64,000 nucleotides of DNA from Diphasiastrum complanatum (taxonomy: Eukaryota > Streptophyta > Lycopodiopsida > Lycopodiales > Lycopodiaceae): assembly GCA_029204225.1 (NCBI GenBank), contig CM055106.1, positions 34,630,361-34,694,360 of the forward strand, written 5' to 3'. The notes below the pieces were generated by a model, which was not told the DNA's origin, made no database searches, and worked only from the letters and a program-made list of their open reading frames with translations. Numbering within the stretch: position 1 is the first letter of the stretch; each line of letters begins with the position of its first letter. A program made the position numbers and the translations under genes. Below, in pieces: positions 45,080-56,979 of this stretch.

Positions 45080-45598
45080 CTATTTATCAAATAGGATCCT
45101 TGGTTAAGGACTTCATAAAGTCCTACACACCAGATACTATAAGCATGCCAAAACAAGCAACCACAAAGGGAACGAATGGTGGACAAACTAAGCCAATTAA
45201 AACGTAGATCGAACGGATCTAGCCCCCACGCTATGGATCAATCTCATTGAGGAATGAGGAATGAGGAATCACTCTAGCAGCATGTAGCTACCAATCATGC
45301 AATCAAGCATACACTAGTGAGAGCCCAATAGGTATACTTATACCCTCCAAGGCCCATGCACCACTAGTAGTGCACTGTGACACCTCACTGGCTATTTGGG
45401 CCATGTTATCTAGTTTCTCAATGACTCACTGATAAACCCATACAAATCCACCATCATGAGTTTAGGCCTACAACCATTAATTATGATGTTATACACATAA
45501 GGGCCCCAATTCCCTTATAGTCACAATTAACTTACGGGTTGTTGGTCTACTGATCCCTAGCGTGGACATGCTACTCAAGACCAGTCGTGGGCATGACA
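45080..45598 (-). repeat. Probable 3' LTR of a chromovirus (minus strand)
   Basis: On the minus strand the polypurine tract TTGAGGGGGAAAGTA leads to TGTCATGCCC at 45598. The left limit is only approximate. Confidence 0.5.
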
Positions 45599-46160
45599 TA
45601 CTTTCCCCCTCAAGTTCTGTCCTCAAAACTCAAAACTAGGGAAGTTCCTCGTTAAGCTCCCTTCTTGTTCCTAAGAATCATCATCGTCTGTGTGACCCTT
45701 TCGTTGAACCAAATGCTTGGTAACTATACGATTTCTCAATCGTTTAGTTCTTATATCCAAGATCTTTTCGGGTTCAAGTCGAGACACACGCGATGATTCA
45801 TCCAACAGGTCCAATTGGTCTCTAGAACCAAGGTGCTCCCCTTCACGTAAACTCTTACGTGAAAGATCGGATGCACTTGAGTTCCCACAGGGAGGTCCAA
45901 CTAAGGATCGGATTTTCTACAAGATCTAGTACGGTCCTCTGTATCTAGGAGACAATTTGTAATGCTTGTCGGTACACACTACACTAGAATCCTTCGGGAT
46001 TCTTCAATACACCCAAACCCTCATTTGAAAGTCTTGAGGTGATTATTTCAGATTAGTGTAATGCCGGTCCCTATCTTGGGCATACTAGACATTTTCACGT
46101 GCTATCTGTAGCATTTCTTGCGTATCATGTAGGAAATCTGCTACCTTCTGAAACTTAATC
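45599..46160 (-). pseudogene. Gypsy chromovirus integrase end and chromodomain
   Basis: Leftward, this reads IARENVQYAQDRDR-type integrase C-terminus, KHYKLSPRYRGPY (GPY/F-like module, about 45960), then the chromodomain PEKILDIRTKRLRNRIVTKH and RKGHTDDDDS. The conserved Trp that should follow is TAG, a one-base change from TGG. Further stops lie upstream (near 45925). The integrase core and RT are absent. Confidence 0.85.
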
Positions 46161-46164
46161 ATCC

Positions 46165-46961
46165 GAGTCTCTCCTGAAATAGGTGATCTAGGTTAAAAAC
46201 TACATATAAGCATGAACGAGCTATAACCAGTAGCCAAATGCTAACTATAACTTAATCTCCGGTTGAGATTTTGGTTGTGAAATAGCAATCTTTGAGAAAT
46301 ATCCTCTCTTAGAGGATAACCAAGTTCTAGGATTCTCTATTAAAAAAGTATTGTGTACAGAGCAAGTGATATCTGTAGAGATATGCTATGTAGTGAATTT
46401 TTGTGTGATCATAAAACCTTGTGTACAAACTTTTAATCCTGTGAATCTACAAAAGATTTCTTGGACTAAGTTTATTTGCATGCATAAACTAGTCATTAAA
46501 ACATAGGCATATTGATAAGAATTGTAAAGATACAATTTCTCACTAGGCTATAGTAATTTCTCATTGAGAATTACTTATTGACCTAGAATAGATTTAGAAT
46601 TAAATTAATTGATCAAGTTTGTTCGATTCTAGGTATTCTTGGCAGCCTAGTCTTTTGTATTTTCTAAGAATGCAAATAACTCTTCACACCATAACTTGAT
46701 TTGGTCACTTGCTGGAAAGTTTGAGAGCTTAAGCAAGAGTGTGTTCAGGTTGGTTTGAGTTTGTAATCCATTCTTAGTGTGTGCAAAGTGTTGCATGTGT
46801 TTTTAATCTTCCTTTCTATGCTTGGAAACCAGCCAGGTTCAAGATAGAAGTGTTTTAGGGTCCTAGATCTTCTGAGATCTCCTTATCCATCATTTGTTGA
46901 GAGGAAAGTGAGTGCTAGGTGCATTAGGACGGAGTCTAAAAGTTGAAGAATCATTATATTC
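46165..46961 (+). other. Probable 5' leader of the Copia element at 46962
   Basis: No coding is seen. It directly precedes the gag ATG but no 5' LTR or primer site was found here, which fits the idea that an inversion removed them (see 58279-58945). Confidence 0.4.
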
Positions 46962-47740
46962 ATGGCTTCCAATGGTGGGATCATGTTAGAAACTAATGAT
47001 AGGTTGAGTTCATCAAACTACTCTACCTGGAAAGTGAGGATGGAATCCTTACTTGAGTTGAATGAACTCGTGGACCTAGTTGCAAGAACTGAAGAGAGAC
47101 CACCCATAGTTTAAGAGCAACAAAGGTTTGATAAGAAGGCCAAAAGGGCTCTTCATATCATTAAAATGAATGTTACCAATGAACTTCTCAAGGAAGTTGG
47201 TAATAGTCAAAGTGCAAGTGAGGCATGGAATGCCTTGAAGAAGCTCTTTGAATCAAAGCCCACATCTAGGGTATTGACCCTAAGGAGGCAAATATTTTTT
47301 AGTAGACAAAGAGAGGGTGAAAGTGCTCATGCGTTTGTCTTGAGGGTTAAGTCCTTAAGTGATGATCTATCATGCATTGATGAAAGCATAAAAGATGGTG
47401 AAATAGTCCAAATTATGTTGAATGGTTTGCTAGATGAACATGCTAACCTTGTGCAAAGTTTTGCCATTCAAAGAGTCTTGCCAAGTGTGGCTGACTTGCA
47501 AGAAATCTTATTGGCTGAAGAACAGGTTGCAATCAAATTTGATGGTGCATCCCTGCAAGGTGGAGGTGAAGAGGCAAAGGTAAAGACCAAGGGAAATGGT
47601 CCAAAGGTGGTAACTCGGATCATGATGATCACTCTTCCTCCTCCTCTTCTACTTCTTTTAGAAAGAAAGACAAGTCAAAATTCAAGTGCTTTTATTGTGG
47701 GATAAAAGGTCATTTTGCAAATGAATGTCATAAGAAGCAA
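46962..47740 (+). pseudogene. Copia Gag (UBN2) with zinc knuckle
   Basis: The start is ATG at 46962 (MASNGGIMLETNDRL). UBN2 blocks include WKVRMESLLE, SEAWNALKKLFE, RVLTLRRQIF and VQIMLNGLLDE. TAA at 47112 and one frameshift between about 47600 and 47680 break it. The knuckle CFYCGIKGHFANEC (about 47687-47728) has all four ligands. Otherwise the frame is well kept. Confidence 0.9.
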
Positions 47741-48358
47741 AGTAATGAAGGTAGCAAGCAAAACAACTTTTGTACTTCTAATGAGGATCTAGATTCTTGT
47801 GATTCTCTCATGATGTGTTCTTCAAGTCTAATGTCAAGTGGAAGTGACAAGGATTCATGGTGGATAGATAGTGGATCTAGTTCACACATGACTAGTCACA
47901 AAGAGTTCTTTACTTCTTTGATCTCTTATGTTGGAACCAAGAAAGTCGTTCACATGCCAAATGGTGGTGAGTGTATGATCAAAGATATTGGCTCAATTCC
48001 TATTTGCCTTTCTACTAATAGGAATGTAAGGCTTGATGTGGTTCTTTACATTCTTTCATTTTCAAGGAATTTGCTAAGTGTTGGTCAAATGTTAAAAAAA
48101 GGGTACAAGACAAAGTTTGTTGGGGAAGTTTGCTTCATTACTAAGGGAGATGTCTTGATTGCTAGGGGCAATAGACAAGGTAGACTTTACAAGCTTGATG
48201 CATTTGTTATGTCTAACAAGAGGAATGAAATGGATGTTGGCGGTTCTTTCAACTTTCAAAAGTCAATCCCTAGCATCAATAAGAACTTTCTTATGCAAAG
48301 TCTAATGAACTTCCTTATGCAAAGTCTAAAGAACTTTCTCATGCTAGATCTAGGTTGA
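47741..48358 (+). pseudogene. Copia protease and pre-integrase segment
   Basis: It is in the same frame as the zinc knuckle. It reads DSWWIDSGSSSHMTSHKEFF (protease with D-S-G), IGSIP, VLYI..FSRNLLSVGQ and GRLYKLD. The HxxH..C integrase head and catalytic core that should follow are absent. A 21-bp unit (TCTAATGAACTT/TCTAAAGAACTTTC) repeats near the end. Confidence 0.88.
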
Positions 48359-50536
48359 GATCTAATGAGCTTCTTGGAGATAGTTATTGTTGTGCTAACT
48401 TGGCAACTTTTGGTGAATCTATGATCAATGTTTGGATCCATTGGATCTTGAAGATGGACTAGTGCTACCTACTAGTCAAATGGAGTCATGTGGTGCTAAA
48501 TTAGTATCATGTTTGATCTCTTCTACTCATAGATTTCCAAGTCTTGGTGGCTCTTCAATGGAACTACATGGAAAGTGCAAAAATGAAAAAGGTAAGAAGA
48601 AAGTTAACTTCATCAATGGAGGTGATGAAAACTCTTCTTTGGAAATGGTTGTTGCTAATGACTTATTTACTCATTTGGAAAGAGATGGTGCTTTGAGCAT
48701 GATTGAATAAAAAGTTTCTTTTGTATCTTTATGTGACGAGTTCAAAAAAAGTCATTTGTGAAACAAGTGGTGTCACATGTATTCATAAAGAAATTAGATC
48801 AAAAGGATCTATCGTGAGACTTGGTGAGGAAGATCTCAAGTCAAAAGGGAGAGATGAATGTGAAGTGTTCAAAGTAGGATGTACTTTGAATGATGCTTTT
48901 GTGAATGATAGTGAGGGTTCATTATCATTACCTATATCATTGATTAGAAGTCCAGGTTTGACAAGAAAAAGTACTTCAATCGTTTTTATGTTGAAGGAAC
49001 TATGTATTCTTTTCATGGCTTCTAATGTTCAAGATTCTTCCATTTCTTATGATGCAACTATCAAGAGGGAGATTACTATATTTTGTGGTGTGATCATTAA
49101 GAGGGAGTCTTGTGAAGGAAAGGGCAAAGGAAGAGTGACTCTTGGGAAGATTCAAGGCATGGATCTTACATCTCTTCATCAACTCAAAGGTTGCTATGAT
49201 TGTGGTGGAGTGTTCATGCATGATCAAGATGGCAAAATGTTGGATGAAGAAGACTACATGGAGCAACTCAAGTGGCAATTTCTCCAAAGCAAGGAAGATC
49301 TCATTGGTGAGCTCATTGAGGTTTGGTTTGAGCTCAAATGGGCTGGTTTGATTAGGTTTGATACTCAACTTCATCTACTCTACTTCATGTCGGATAGAAT
49401 TGTAGAAATCTATCTTTTGGTTTATGATGGTGACATTGTTTTCACTAACTATAGTGAAAGGTTGAAATCAAGCAATGATGAGATCTTGTGGGATGTTAAC
49501 ATGTGTTTGAGAGGAAGTATCTTCAGAGGTTCAGATCTGAAGATGTTTATAAATGCAAAGTCCTTGATGTTTTATTGGAAGATCAAGATGTTGATCTTGA
49601 ATTGCTTCATCAACACCAAGAGGCAAGTAGCAATTGGAAGCTAGTCAAAAGCATCAAAGGGGAGCCACATGGGCAAAGCATTTTGGATCTGTTTTTACAG
49701 GTTCTTGAAGGTTCAAGTAAGGTTCTTGGAGAAGCAAGTAAGTGTCCTTTTACTCTACCTTATTTGTTTAATCTCATGTATGAACATTGTCATGTCAATG
49801 TGTTGGAATTGTCAAAACTCAATGAAACTAGTTCCATAGTTTTGCATCCTTTGGATCTTGGAGATGGAATAGTTATCATTGCTGGTTCTTATGATCAAGT
49901 ACATGCATTCATTCAAATCTTGAAAGATATTGAAGTGGTCAATATGTTTACTTTTGAGCAAAGTTCAAGATCTAGCATCCTAGTGTTGGCAAATTGGCAA
50001 ATTGTTGACAATGTAGGATCAAGGATTGTATGCAAATCTTGTGGAGATACTTCAAGTATTTCAAGTTCAGGTTTTGCTCATTCAAATGGAGCAGAGAACA
50101 CATCATTTTGGCATTCATTCACTCAAGGGATTTCATGTATTGGAGATCTACAAAGGCAAGGTGGTGATGGAGGTTCATTCATGGAGATACATGGTGCATT
50201 CACTATGGGCATAGTGGAATGTGGAGGAGGCATGCAAACACTTGTTGGTTACTTTCACTTACAACTTGTTTGCTACTGTTTTACAGATAATTCAAAGGTG
50301 GATACATGGAGGAATCCTTTCATTATGATTCTATGTTCTTTTACATGTATCTTGTTCACCATTCTATGTAAAATTGATGTAAGAAATAGTGAAGCATCCT
50401 ATATGGACACTATTATCTATATCAATTATGTTGTACTTCATATTGTACATATTAGAACACTTGAGAAGAGATTTATTATCATGATTGAGATCATTCTTAG
50501 GTTGGAGCAAAGTAGTGTTATAAAACTAGCAAGTTA
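48359..50536 (+). CDS. Two long unrecognised frames in place of Copia pol
   Basis: Frames 48703-49644 (313 codons) and 49503-50537 (344 codons) fill the space where integrase, RT and RNase H should be. Only a weak trace of RT shows: IVEIYLLVYDGDIVFTNYSE, where YVDD should stand, and FERKYLQRF nearby. No integrase triad or RNase H motif is visible. Frames this long are unusual in decayed DNA. It may be a non-autonomous Copia with shuffled pol or captured sequence. The product is unknown. Confidence 0.4.
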
Positions 50537-50550
50537 AGTTGAAGAGGGAG

Positions 50551-51205
50551 TGTGAAAATTGTCAACATTTCCTAGCTAGTCTGAGGCCTAAATTGGCAAT
50601 TTTTGTACGTAGTTTTGGATCTAGCATTTTACACGTGTGAAAGAGGACTAGATACTTATATTTTAGTATATATTTCATGTTGAAGAAGTCTCAAACTTTA
50701 GGACCTTCGAAATGACACCAAAATCATGTTATTTGGACATATAGGCCAAAATTGGCTATTTTAGGCTACTGGTGTCCTAAATTTGGGTCCTAAGTTCTAG
50801 AGAGAGGAGAGAGAGTCATCTCTCTCACCTATATTAGGCTGAAACTCGTGGAGAACAGGTTGGAGAAACTTACTATATTGTTGAGAGAGATCAGTAGATC
50901 ATTGTCACAATTTCTTCCTCCATTGAGAGCATTGCTTTGTGTATTGTCTTCAAGCTTTTGTGTATGATCTTAAGAGGTTTCCAAAAGTGGTAGGCTGCTG
51001 TTGTAGGGCTGGTATGCTGTTGTTTTTGGCTACCATCAGTACCTTTTATTAGTTTCTTTTGTCTCTTGAATGATTTGTCAAGTTCATGTGTATCAAAGGT
51101 AGCATTAGGATGCTTTGCCATTTCTAGCTTTTGTAGCTTGTTGTGCAAAGATCTTAGCCAAGTATTTTGGGAGTTTGGATCCATTCAAGATCCACTTCTT
51201 TCACA
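50551..51205 (+). repeat. Copia 3' LTR (655 bp), copy 1
   Basis: The polypurine tract GAAGAGGGAG (50541-50550) precedes TGTGAAAATTGTC, and the end is TTCTTTCACA at 51205. The next five bases are TGACG. An inverted copy of the same length lies at 58291-58945. Confidence 0.93.
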
Positions 51206-51740
51206 TGACGCATTGGAATGTGGAAGGGACGTTGCATAAGCCAAAAGACATTACGTTATAAGCATAAACGCCGTATTATATGGCAAAAGTCGTCTTGTGT
51301 CTATCCTCAGGGGCTATTTGGACTAGGAAATAGCTACTAAAACCATCTAAAAAGCTGAAAGCTTCAGCTCCTGCCATTTCCTCGAGTATTTCTGTCGTTA
51401 AGGGCAACGAGAAGGGGTCTTTTTTAGTAACCACATTAAGATTTTTGAGATCAACGCATATACGAAAATTGGCATTTTTTTTGGGAACTACCACAATGGG
51501 CGATACCCAATCTGTGTGCTAGACTTCATAAATGAGCATCTAGGAGCTTCTTAATATCTTCATCAATCTGTTTGCGATAATCCAGGTTACAACGGTAAGG
51601 CTTAGCCCAAATAAGCTTAGTGTTCTCTTCTAATGGAATAGTATGGACTGTTAATTCAGGCGTGACCCCTTCATTTCGGTATAATTCCATGCAAATATAT
51701 CTCTGTATTTGCGTAGTAAGGTCTCCAGATCAATAAATTG
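51206..51740 (-). pseudogene. Gypsy reverse transcriptase, N-terminal part
   Basis: It reads LRKYRDIFAWNYTEMKG, VTPELTVHTIPL, KPYRCNLDYRKQI, then, after a shift, VVPKKNANFRICVDLKNLN, FSLPLTTEILEEMAGAEAFS and HKTTFAI, and ends at the LTR junction. One stop replaces the Glu of FAIEYG-type sequence. Confidence 0.88.
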
Positions 51741-51835
51741 ATTTGGCGTGAGGTGGGCTCCTACGTGAACAATATGATCCATCTCCTCATTAGAACACAC
51801 TCCGGACATTCGACATGGTATTGGTTTTCTACTTT

Positions 51836-51877
51836 ACAATCGACCATGAAATGTCCCATTTTGCCACAAATGAAGCA
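51836..51877 (-). pseudogene. Gypsy zinc knuckle 2
   Basis: CFICGKMGHFMVDC, with all CCHC ligands present. It lies about 100 bp before RT with no protease in between. Confidence 0.85.
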
Positions 51878-52319
51878 TCTTTTGCTCATGGGCCTTTGGG
51901 CAATTGCATAGCCATCTTGGATGGCTAGCATACCTAGAGTTTCTGTATTTGGGAGATACTTATCTCGTTTGCATGAACACGAGACGTCCTCATGATAGTG
52001 TGCGGAACCGCCAGAAGTGGATGTGCTATTTGGAAGGTATGATGGATCATAGGAGTGATCGACAAAACGGGTTGATCAGATTCTTTATGGAGTCGATTCT
52101 TTTGTGCTCCTACGTCAGGGTGGCCCCTTGGAGGTGTACCTAAGAGTGCTAGTTGAGGTTGAGTTTCCTGTTTGTGTTGTCTAGGTAGCTTTTGGATTTG
52201 AACCTGTAAATTGTTTGTGGAGGATATTGATGTTGTGGGTTCCGTGAAACAAATGGATTTCTTGGAGGCTGGTATTGTCCTCCTGATTGGTCGTGCTACT
52301 GGTTCCATGGAGTGTAGTA

Positions 52320-52361
52320 GCAGTAAAAAGAGGAATGGCCCATGAAATCACATATTTCACA
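52320..52361 (-). pseudogene. Gypsy zinc knuckle 1
   Basis: CEICDFMGHSSFYC, with all CCHC ligands present, about 155 codons before knuckle 2. Two widely spaced knuckles are uncommon in plant Gypsy Gag. Confidence 0.8.
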
Positions 52362-52739
52362 TTCAATCAAAGAGGTGTCTGATACTAGTTGATAAGATGG
52401 TCATTCATTTCCAGTGTGTGCACATTCAGGGCGTTCTGAAACCCTTTTGTAAGTTTCTCCATTTGTTGTTGGTGTTGTTGGTTAAGCAACTCCATCTGAG
52501 ATTTCCATAGTTTTTCTCTTGTTTCCTCAGTCGGTTTGGATTCATGGACAGCACGGTGTGCTCTCCGTTCTCTAGGTTCGTCAACAACCTTTGTCCTCTT
52601 CTCGGATGGTGTCAGACATGGCTTGTTTTAAGGATGTGTATTCATCATTAGATCAGAGCTCACGTCTGATCCATCTGGGAAGTCCAACTAGAAACTAGAT
52701 GATGAGCATTGATTCCGTGGGTTGTTCTTGTACCTGACT

Positions 52740-53231
52740 TTTTAAGCGTTTAAAATTGCTCGATATAGTCACGTACTTTTTCATTTTTTGCCATTTTGAT
52801 GTTACTCAATTTGACAAAGGGGCTCTCTATCAAATGAAACGGTTTGAATCGCTTGATGAAGGACTCTTTCAAGGGTGACCAATCATGTTTATCTTCACGA
52901 TCCAGGTTGAAGAACCATTCACGTGCTCGATCGATCATGGTCATCAAGAAAAGTGGGACCATGGCTTCGGGAGATGTCTCACCATATATCTCACAAGCAT
53001 TTTCAAAGACTTGTAGAAATCTCTAAGGTTCTGAGTTTCTATTGTACGATCTAGCTTGGGTGTGCGTTTTTCAGTACGAGGACCGTGGTTGGTAAAAGCC
53101 CCATTTAAGTGAGCTCTTGCATGATAAGGCTCAGCAGCATGAAATTGTGGTCGGTCATAGGCAATTTCAGCTCGTGTAGACTCCCATCTCTCAAATGTGT
53201 TTGTGGCTGGCTCGTGGATTTGTGATTTCAT
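52740..53231 (-). pseudogene. Gypsy Gag (retrotrans_gag) core
   Basis: It reads MVPLFLMTMIDRAREWFFNL, then WSPLKESFIKRFKPFHLIES, SNIKMAKNEKVRDYIEQF, the usual retrotrans_gag order (A.EWF.L, F...F). A frame change near 52950 separates it from the upstream part (RTPKLDRTIETQNLRDF). Confidence 0.85.
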
Positions 53232-53579
53232 GCGAGACTATCGATTGTATCTGGCTTGCTCAATTGAAGGGGATACCATCTTGGGTGGATAGTCCTCTAT
53301 GGAATTGGGATCATAATGACAATCCATGTGGAAGGTCTGGAGTACCTTGGTGTGGTGTGATTTGGGTTTTTCGTTTGTTTGGGTGGGTGGGTGGGTGGGT
53401 TTTTTTTTGTTTTTTTAATTTTTACAAATTCTGGAAGTAAAATAGATTAAGGTACATTGATTAGAGTATTGTGATTTGTGTGTATCCAGATGGCAAAGTA
53501 TCCAGGGTAGTGGTAGTGCAAAAGAACTTGGCTGATATATGTGGCAATTGGCTCATGTAAAAGTCTAGTCAAATATGGA

Positions 53580-54270
53580 GCTGACTTTCAAGTAGGATCT
53601 CGACTCGTTCGAGATGTCAAGGCTGAAGACTCAGTCTAGATTTGATGGCAAGATGCGGTTTAGACTTGATTTCAAGACTCGGTCGAGATGACACTACAAG
53701 GACTCGGTTGAGGTGTGAGACTCGAGACGCGGTCGAGAGCTGACATACAAGACTCGATTGAGATTTGAGACTCAGGATGCGGTCGAGATGGTAAGTCAGG
53801 ACGCGGTCGAGAGCTGACGTTCAGGACCCAGTTGAGATTAGAGATTCAGAACGCAGTTGAGATGGCAAGTCAGGACTCGGTCGAGAGTTGACGTTCAAGA
53901 CCCGATTGAGATGTCAGACTTAGGACGCGGTCGAGATGACAAGTCAGGATGCGGTCGAGAGCTGACGTTCAGAACCCGATTGAGATGTGAGACTCAGGAC
54001 GCGGTCGAGATGGTAAGTTAGGATGCGGTTGAGAGTTGACGTTCAGGAACCAATTGAGATGTGAGACTCAAGACGCGGTCAAGATGGTAAGTTAGGATGA
54101 GAGCTAACGTTCAGGACCCAGTTGAGATTTGAGATAAGACTCGGTGCGGTCCAGATGGAAGTCTGTGGACTTGGCCAAGGGAGAAACTTGAAGACTCGGT
54201 TGAGGTCTGAGCTAGGGACTTGGTCAAAATTCAGAGTGATGGGCGCGGTTGAGATGTGGAGCATGAAATT
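53580..54270. repeat. Minisatellite of about 25-bp subunits in about 74-bp blocks
   Basis: Subunits starting GACGCGGTCGAGA or GACCCAGTTGAGA recur every 24-25 bp. They group in threes (ending TGGTAAGTCAG, GCTGACGTTCAG and TTTGAGACTCAG) into blocks of about 74 bp. They lie in the Gypsy leader between primer site and gag. Confidence 0.88.
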
Positions 54271-54324
54271 TCAAGAATCGTTTGGAGCGCACAGAGATTG
54301 CATTGTTGATTGGGTTGTGCGTGT

Positions 54325-54345
54325 GCACTGGTGGTAACGGCGCCA
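54325..54345 (-). other. Gypsy primer binding site (tRNA-Asp type)
   Basis: The minus strand reads TGGCGCCGTTACCACC, like the tRNA-Asp-type site TGGCGCCGTTGCC of plant Gypsy elements, two bases after the LTR end. Confidence 0.8.
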
Positions 54346-54347
54346 AA

Positions 54348-54899
54348 TGTTCACAGATTCTATCATTGAGAATCTGTGAAGCAATTTCTTTTGGTTTTTT
54401 AATTCTTGTTACAAGAAATTTCTGCCCGTTACCAGGCGGTTAGGCAATCTTGATGTGTTCTTCTTAATACATCACCAGATCAGGCAGAAGATTTGGTTTC
54501 TGTTGTAGTATATTTAATCCAGCCTGTCAGTGCATTACTTAGTTCATGTTCACTCCAGAAGCACTCACAAAATAAAAAACTATGCAAGCCCAGAATGTCC
54601 ATCCAAAGATAAGCATGCATTGTAGGTGAACTTCATTTAATTCTTACTTCTAACTATTGTAAAACGATTGGAAACAATCATGATTCTCAAATTAATCTAA
54701 CGGATGAACAGAAATGTAAGACACAAGAAACAAGAAACTAACTAACAAGCCACCAAAGTGCAAGGATCAAGAAATAACCATTTCTAGATTTTTGGGCTTC
54801 TCAAGAACATCAAGAACTGGATTGTTAGGGGATATGCAAGATCTACACCACAAAATCCAGCCTATTTAGTTTACTTGAAGCTTGTTTAAAATCAAGAAC
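54348..54899 (-). repeat. Gypsy 5' LTR, partial
   Basis: It is an inverted relative of 62110-62636. On the minus strand it ends CTGTGAACA just before the primer site. Homology stops abruptly at 54899/62110, a likely rearrangement breakpoint. Confidence 0.85.
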
Positions 54900-56979
54900 A
54901 CATGAGGCTCCAAGAGTGATTAATTGATTGATACACTTATCTATTGCAAAATTAGTCGCAAGATCTTGATCTAGAAAAGAAATATCGGATCCCACAATCA
55001 AGAGCAATCAAAACCATTGATCAAACATGAAATTTCGACCCCACACATGTGTGGTACGGCCTCACGTACAGCCTATTGTCAGAGATTAAGTGTAATCAAG
55101 TTAATTTGCTCCAAAAAATCTATCTTCTCACTATAGAATGATGGATTGTATGTACAATAGGGCTCTTCTTCTCTCAAGTTAGGTGAAAATCCAACATGTA
55201 ATAAGGAAGATGATTGACTATTTTTGCCCTAATTTTTGAATCTTACCTAATCCTAGAGTTTTGCCAAGTTGGTGGCTAGGTAGATCAACCACCTCCATGA
55301 TTTAGAAATTTGGCCCTATAATCTAGGAACTATGACCAAACAAACCTAACTAACCCTACGAATGATATCTAACCTATGTAGGGTAGCGTACACACATGGC
55401 AATCACGGCAAGTTGGCTTGTATAGAGACTATAGGCAAGAGGACTAGTGAAATTTTAGACCATTTCCAAACCAGATACATTTCTATCACTACCAAGGAGA
55501 GAAATTGGCAATCAAACATATAGAATAACAAGTTTTACGACTTGCAAAAAATCTGCATTATTTTGGTTATTGTAGTTGTTTTATCAAGTTGGTACTAAAG
55601 TTTTGTAGCAAACACTTGCAATAGCTTACAAATCTTCTTGTAAAAGAACATATTGTTATGGTGGCTAAGTGGTTAATAACTGGCAGCCATTATGACCTTG
55701 GTGGAAAAGACCAAACATCATCATTACTAATCTTGAAAGTTATTGAAAGCAATCAAAAGTTAATTGCCCAAATTCAACATTGGGTAGAGCAGTACATCAT
55801 CCTATGTGTAGATTTCAAAGCCTAGGCAACATTGTAAAACTTGAGAAAATGTATTTGATCCAAGCTTTCACAAAGCTTGAGATGATTCCATAACTAGCCT
55901 AGTGCCATAGCCCCCAACATCCATAAATAGCCCAATGCAATAATCCCTTATCCATGCATCCATTAAACATTCATCACAAGCAATTGTCAAGGCTATTGTT
56001 AAGAAAGTCACTAGGAAATTATTGGGCCCTCAATATAATAAAAGACTTCCATTTGCATGAATCGAAGTTTGCAATCTTCTTTTGATGCTTATAACTGTGA
56101 TACCCATTAGAATTTCTAAATGCATAATAGCAAAGTATCTAATTATTCATAAAATCAAAAAGGCATCTTCTTCCTATTTAAAGCTAGCCAAGTCATGGCA
56201 TTACCAAATGGACCAGTTACAACCTCTTCCTGAATAAAAACATGAGGACACCTCAGGTCTCATCTGGTACCACACCTAACTCAATGTTCCCTAATTCAGC
56301 ACACAGTCAATATTGAGTCTGTTGGTCCTCCAGATGCGCCTTTCAAGCCACTCATCCATCCATTCATCATCTTAACTAGGCACATGGTAAAACAATTACA
56401 TGATGCAAACAAAGTGCACTTTTTAACAAAATATTTTAATAGGAATTAATATCCTATCATCGGACCAAACTACTTATAGATCTGCCATTGTTGGCAACTT
56501 GTTCAAAATTTCATTCTGTCATATCTTTGAATTGAGATCAAGGCCAAATTACTAGCATCAGTTCGACTAACCTCCCATGTGAGTGCCTAGCAACCTGAGT
56601 GCTTTCTCACACTCTCAGTCGACCCTTTATGCTATTTCAACCTTCACAATGCTAGCTAGCTAGAAGAAATACACTAGAAAAAGTATTCTCAATCATTTGC
56701 TATGTTATACGAAGAAGGAGACTCTCTAACATTCTCAATGATTTAAACATTTGCGGTTTGTTCGATTGTTCAGAATACTGCTAAGTACTTGAGACAAACC
56801 TTTAACAATGTGATGTTGCATGAAGCCTAGGCTACCAAGACATTTTTGGTAAAGGTTCCAAGGCTCTCAAGCTCATCAATGCTCATGTGGTCATCAAAAT
56901 GCAGATATCATCTAATCTTTTGATCATGTAGGTAAACGATCAAGTATAACTAGAATCTGAACTATGATTCGTCAATCAT

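Larger units (their letters stand above)
51206..54347 (-). mobile_element. Gypsy element, 5' half (PBS, leader, gag, RT start), inverted
   Basis: Leftward from the primer site at 54345 come a minisatellite leader, gag (about 53230-52740), two CCHC knuckles, and RT, which stops at the Copia LTR (51206) inside ...GLCNVPSTFQC. The rest of this RT frame is on the + strand at 58946. Stops are frequent. No aspartic protease was found between the second knuckle and RT. Confidence 0.85.

Noticed and set aside
48256-48441. Small repetitive minus-strand frame
   Set aside because: It is the antisense shadow of a short tandem repeat at the end of the Copia protease segment.
50891-51184. Frames at 50891-51184 (minus) and 58348-58605 (+) as a duplicated gene
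   Set aside because: Both are the same stretch of the inverted Copia LTR pair and carry no known domain.
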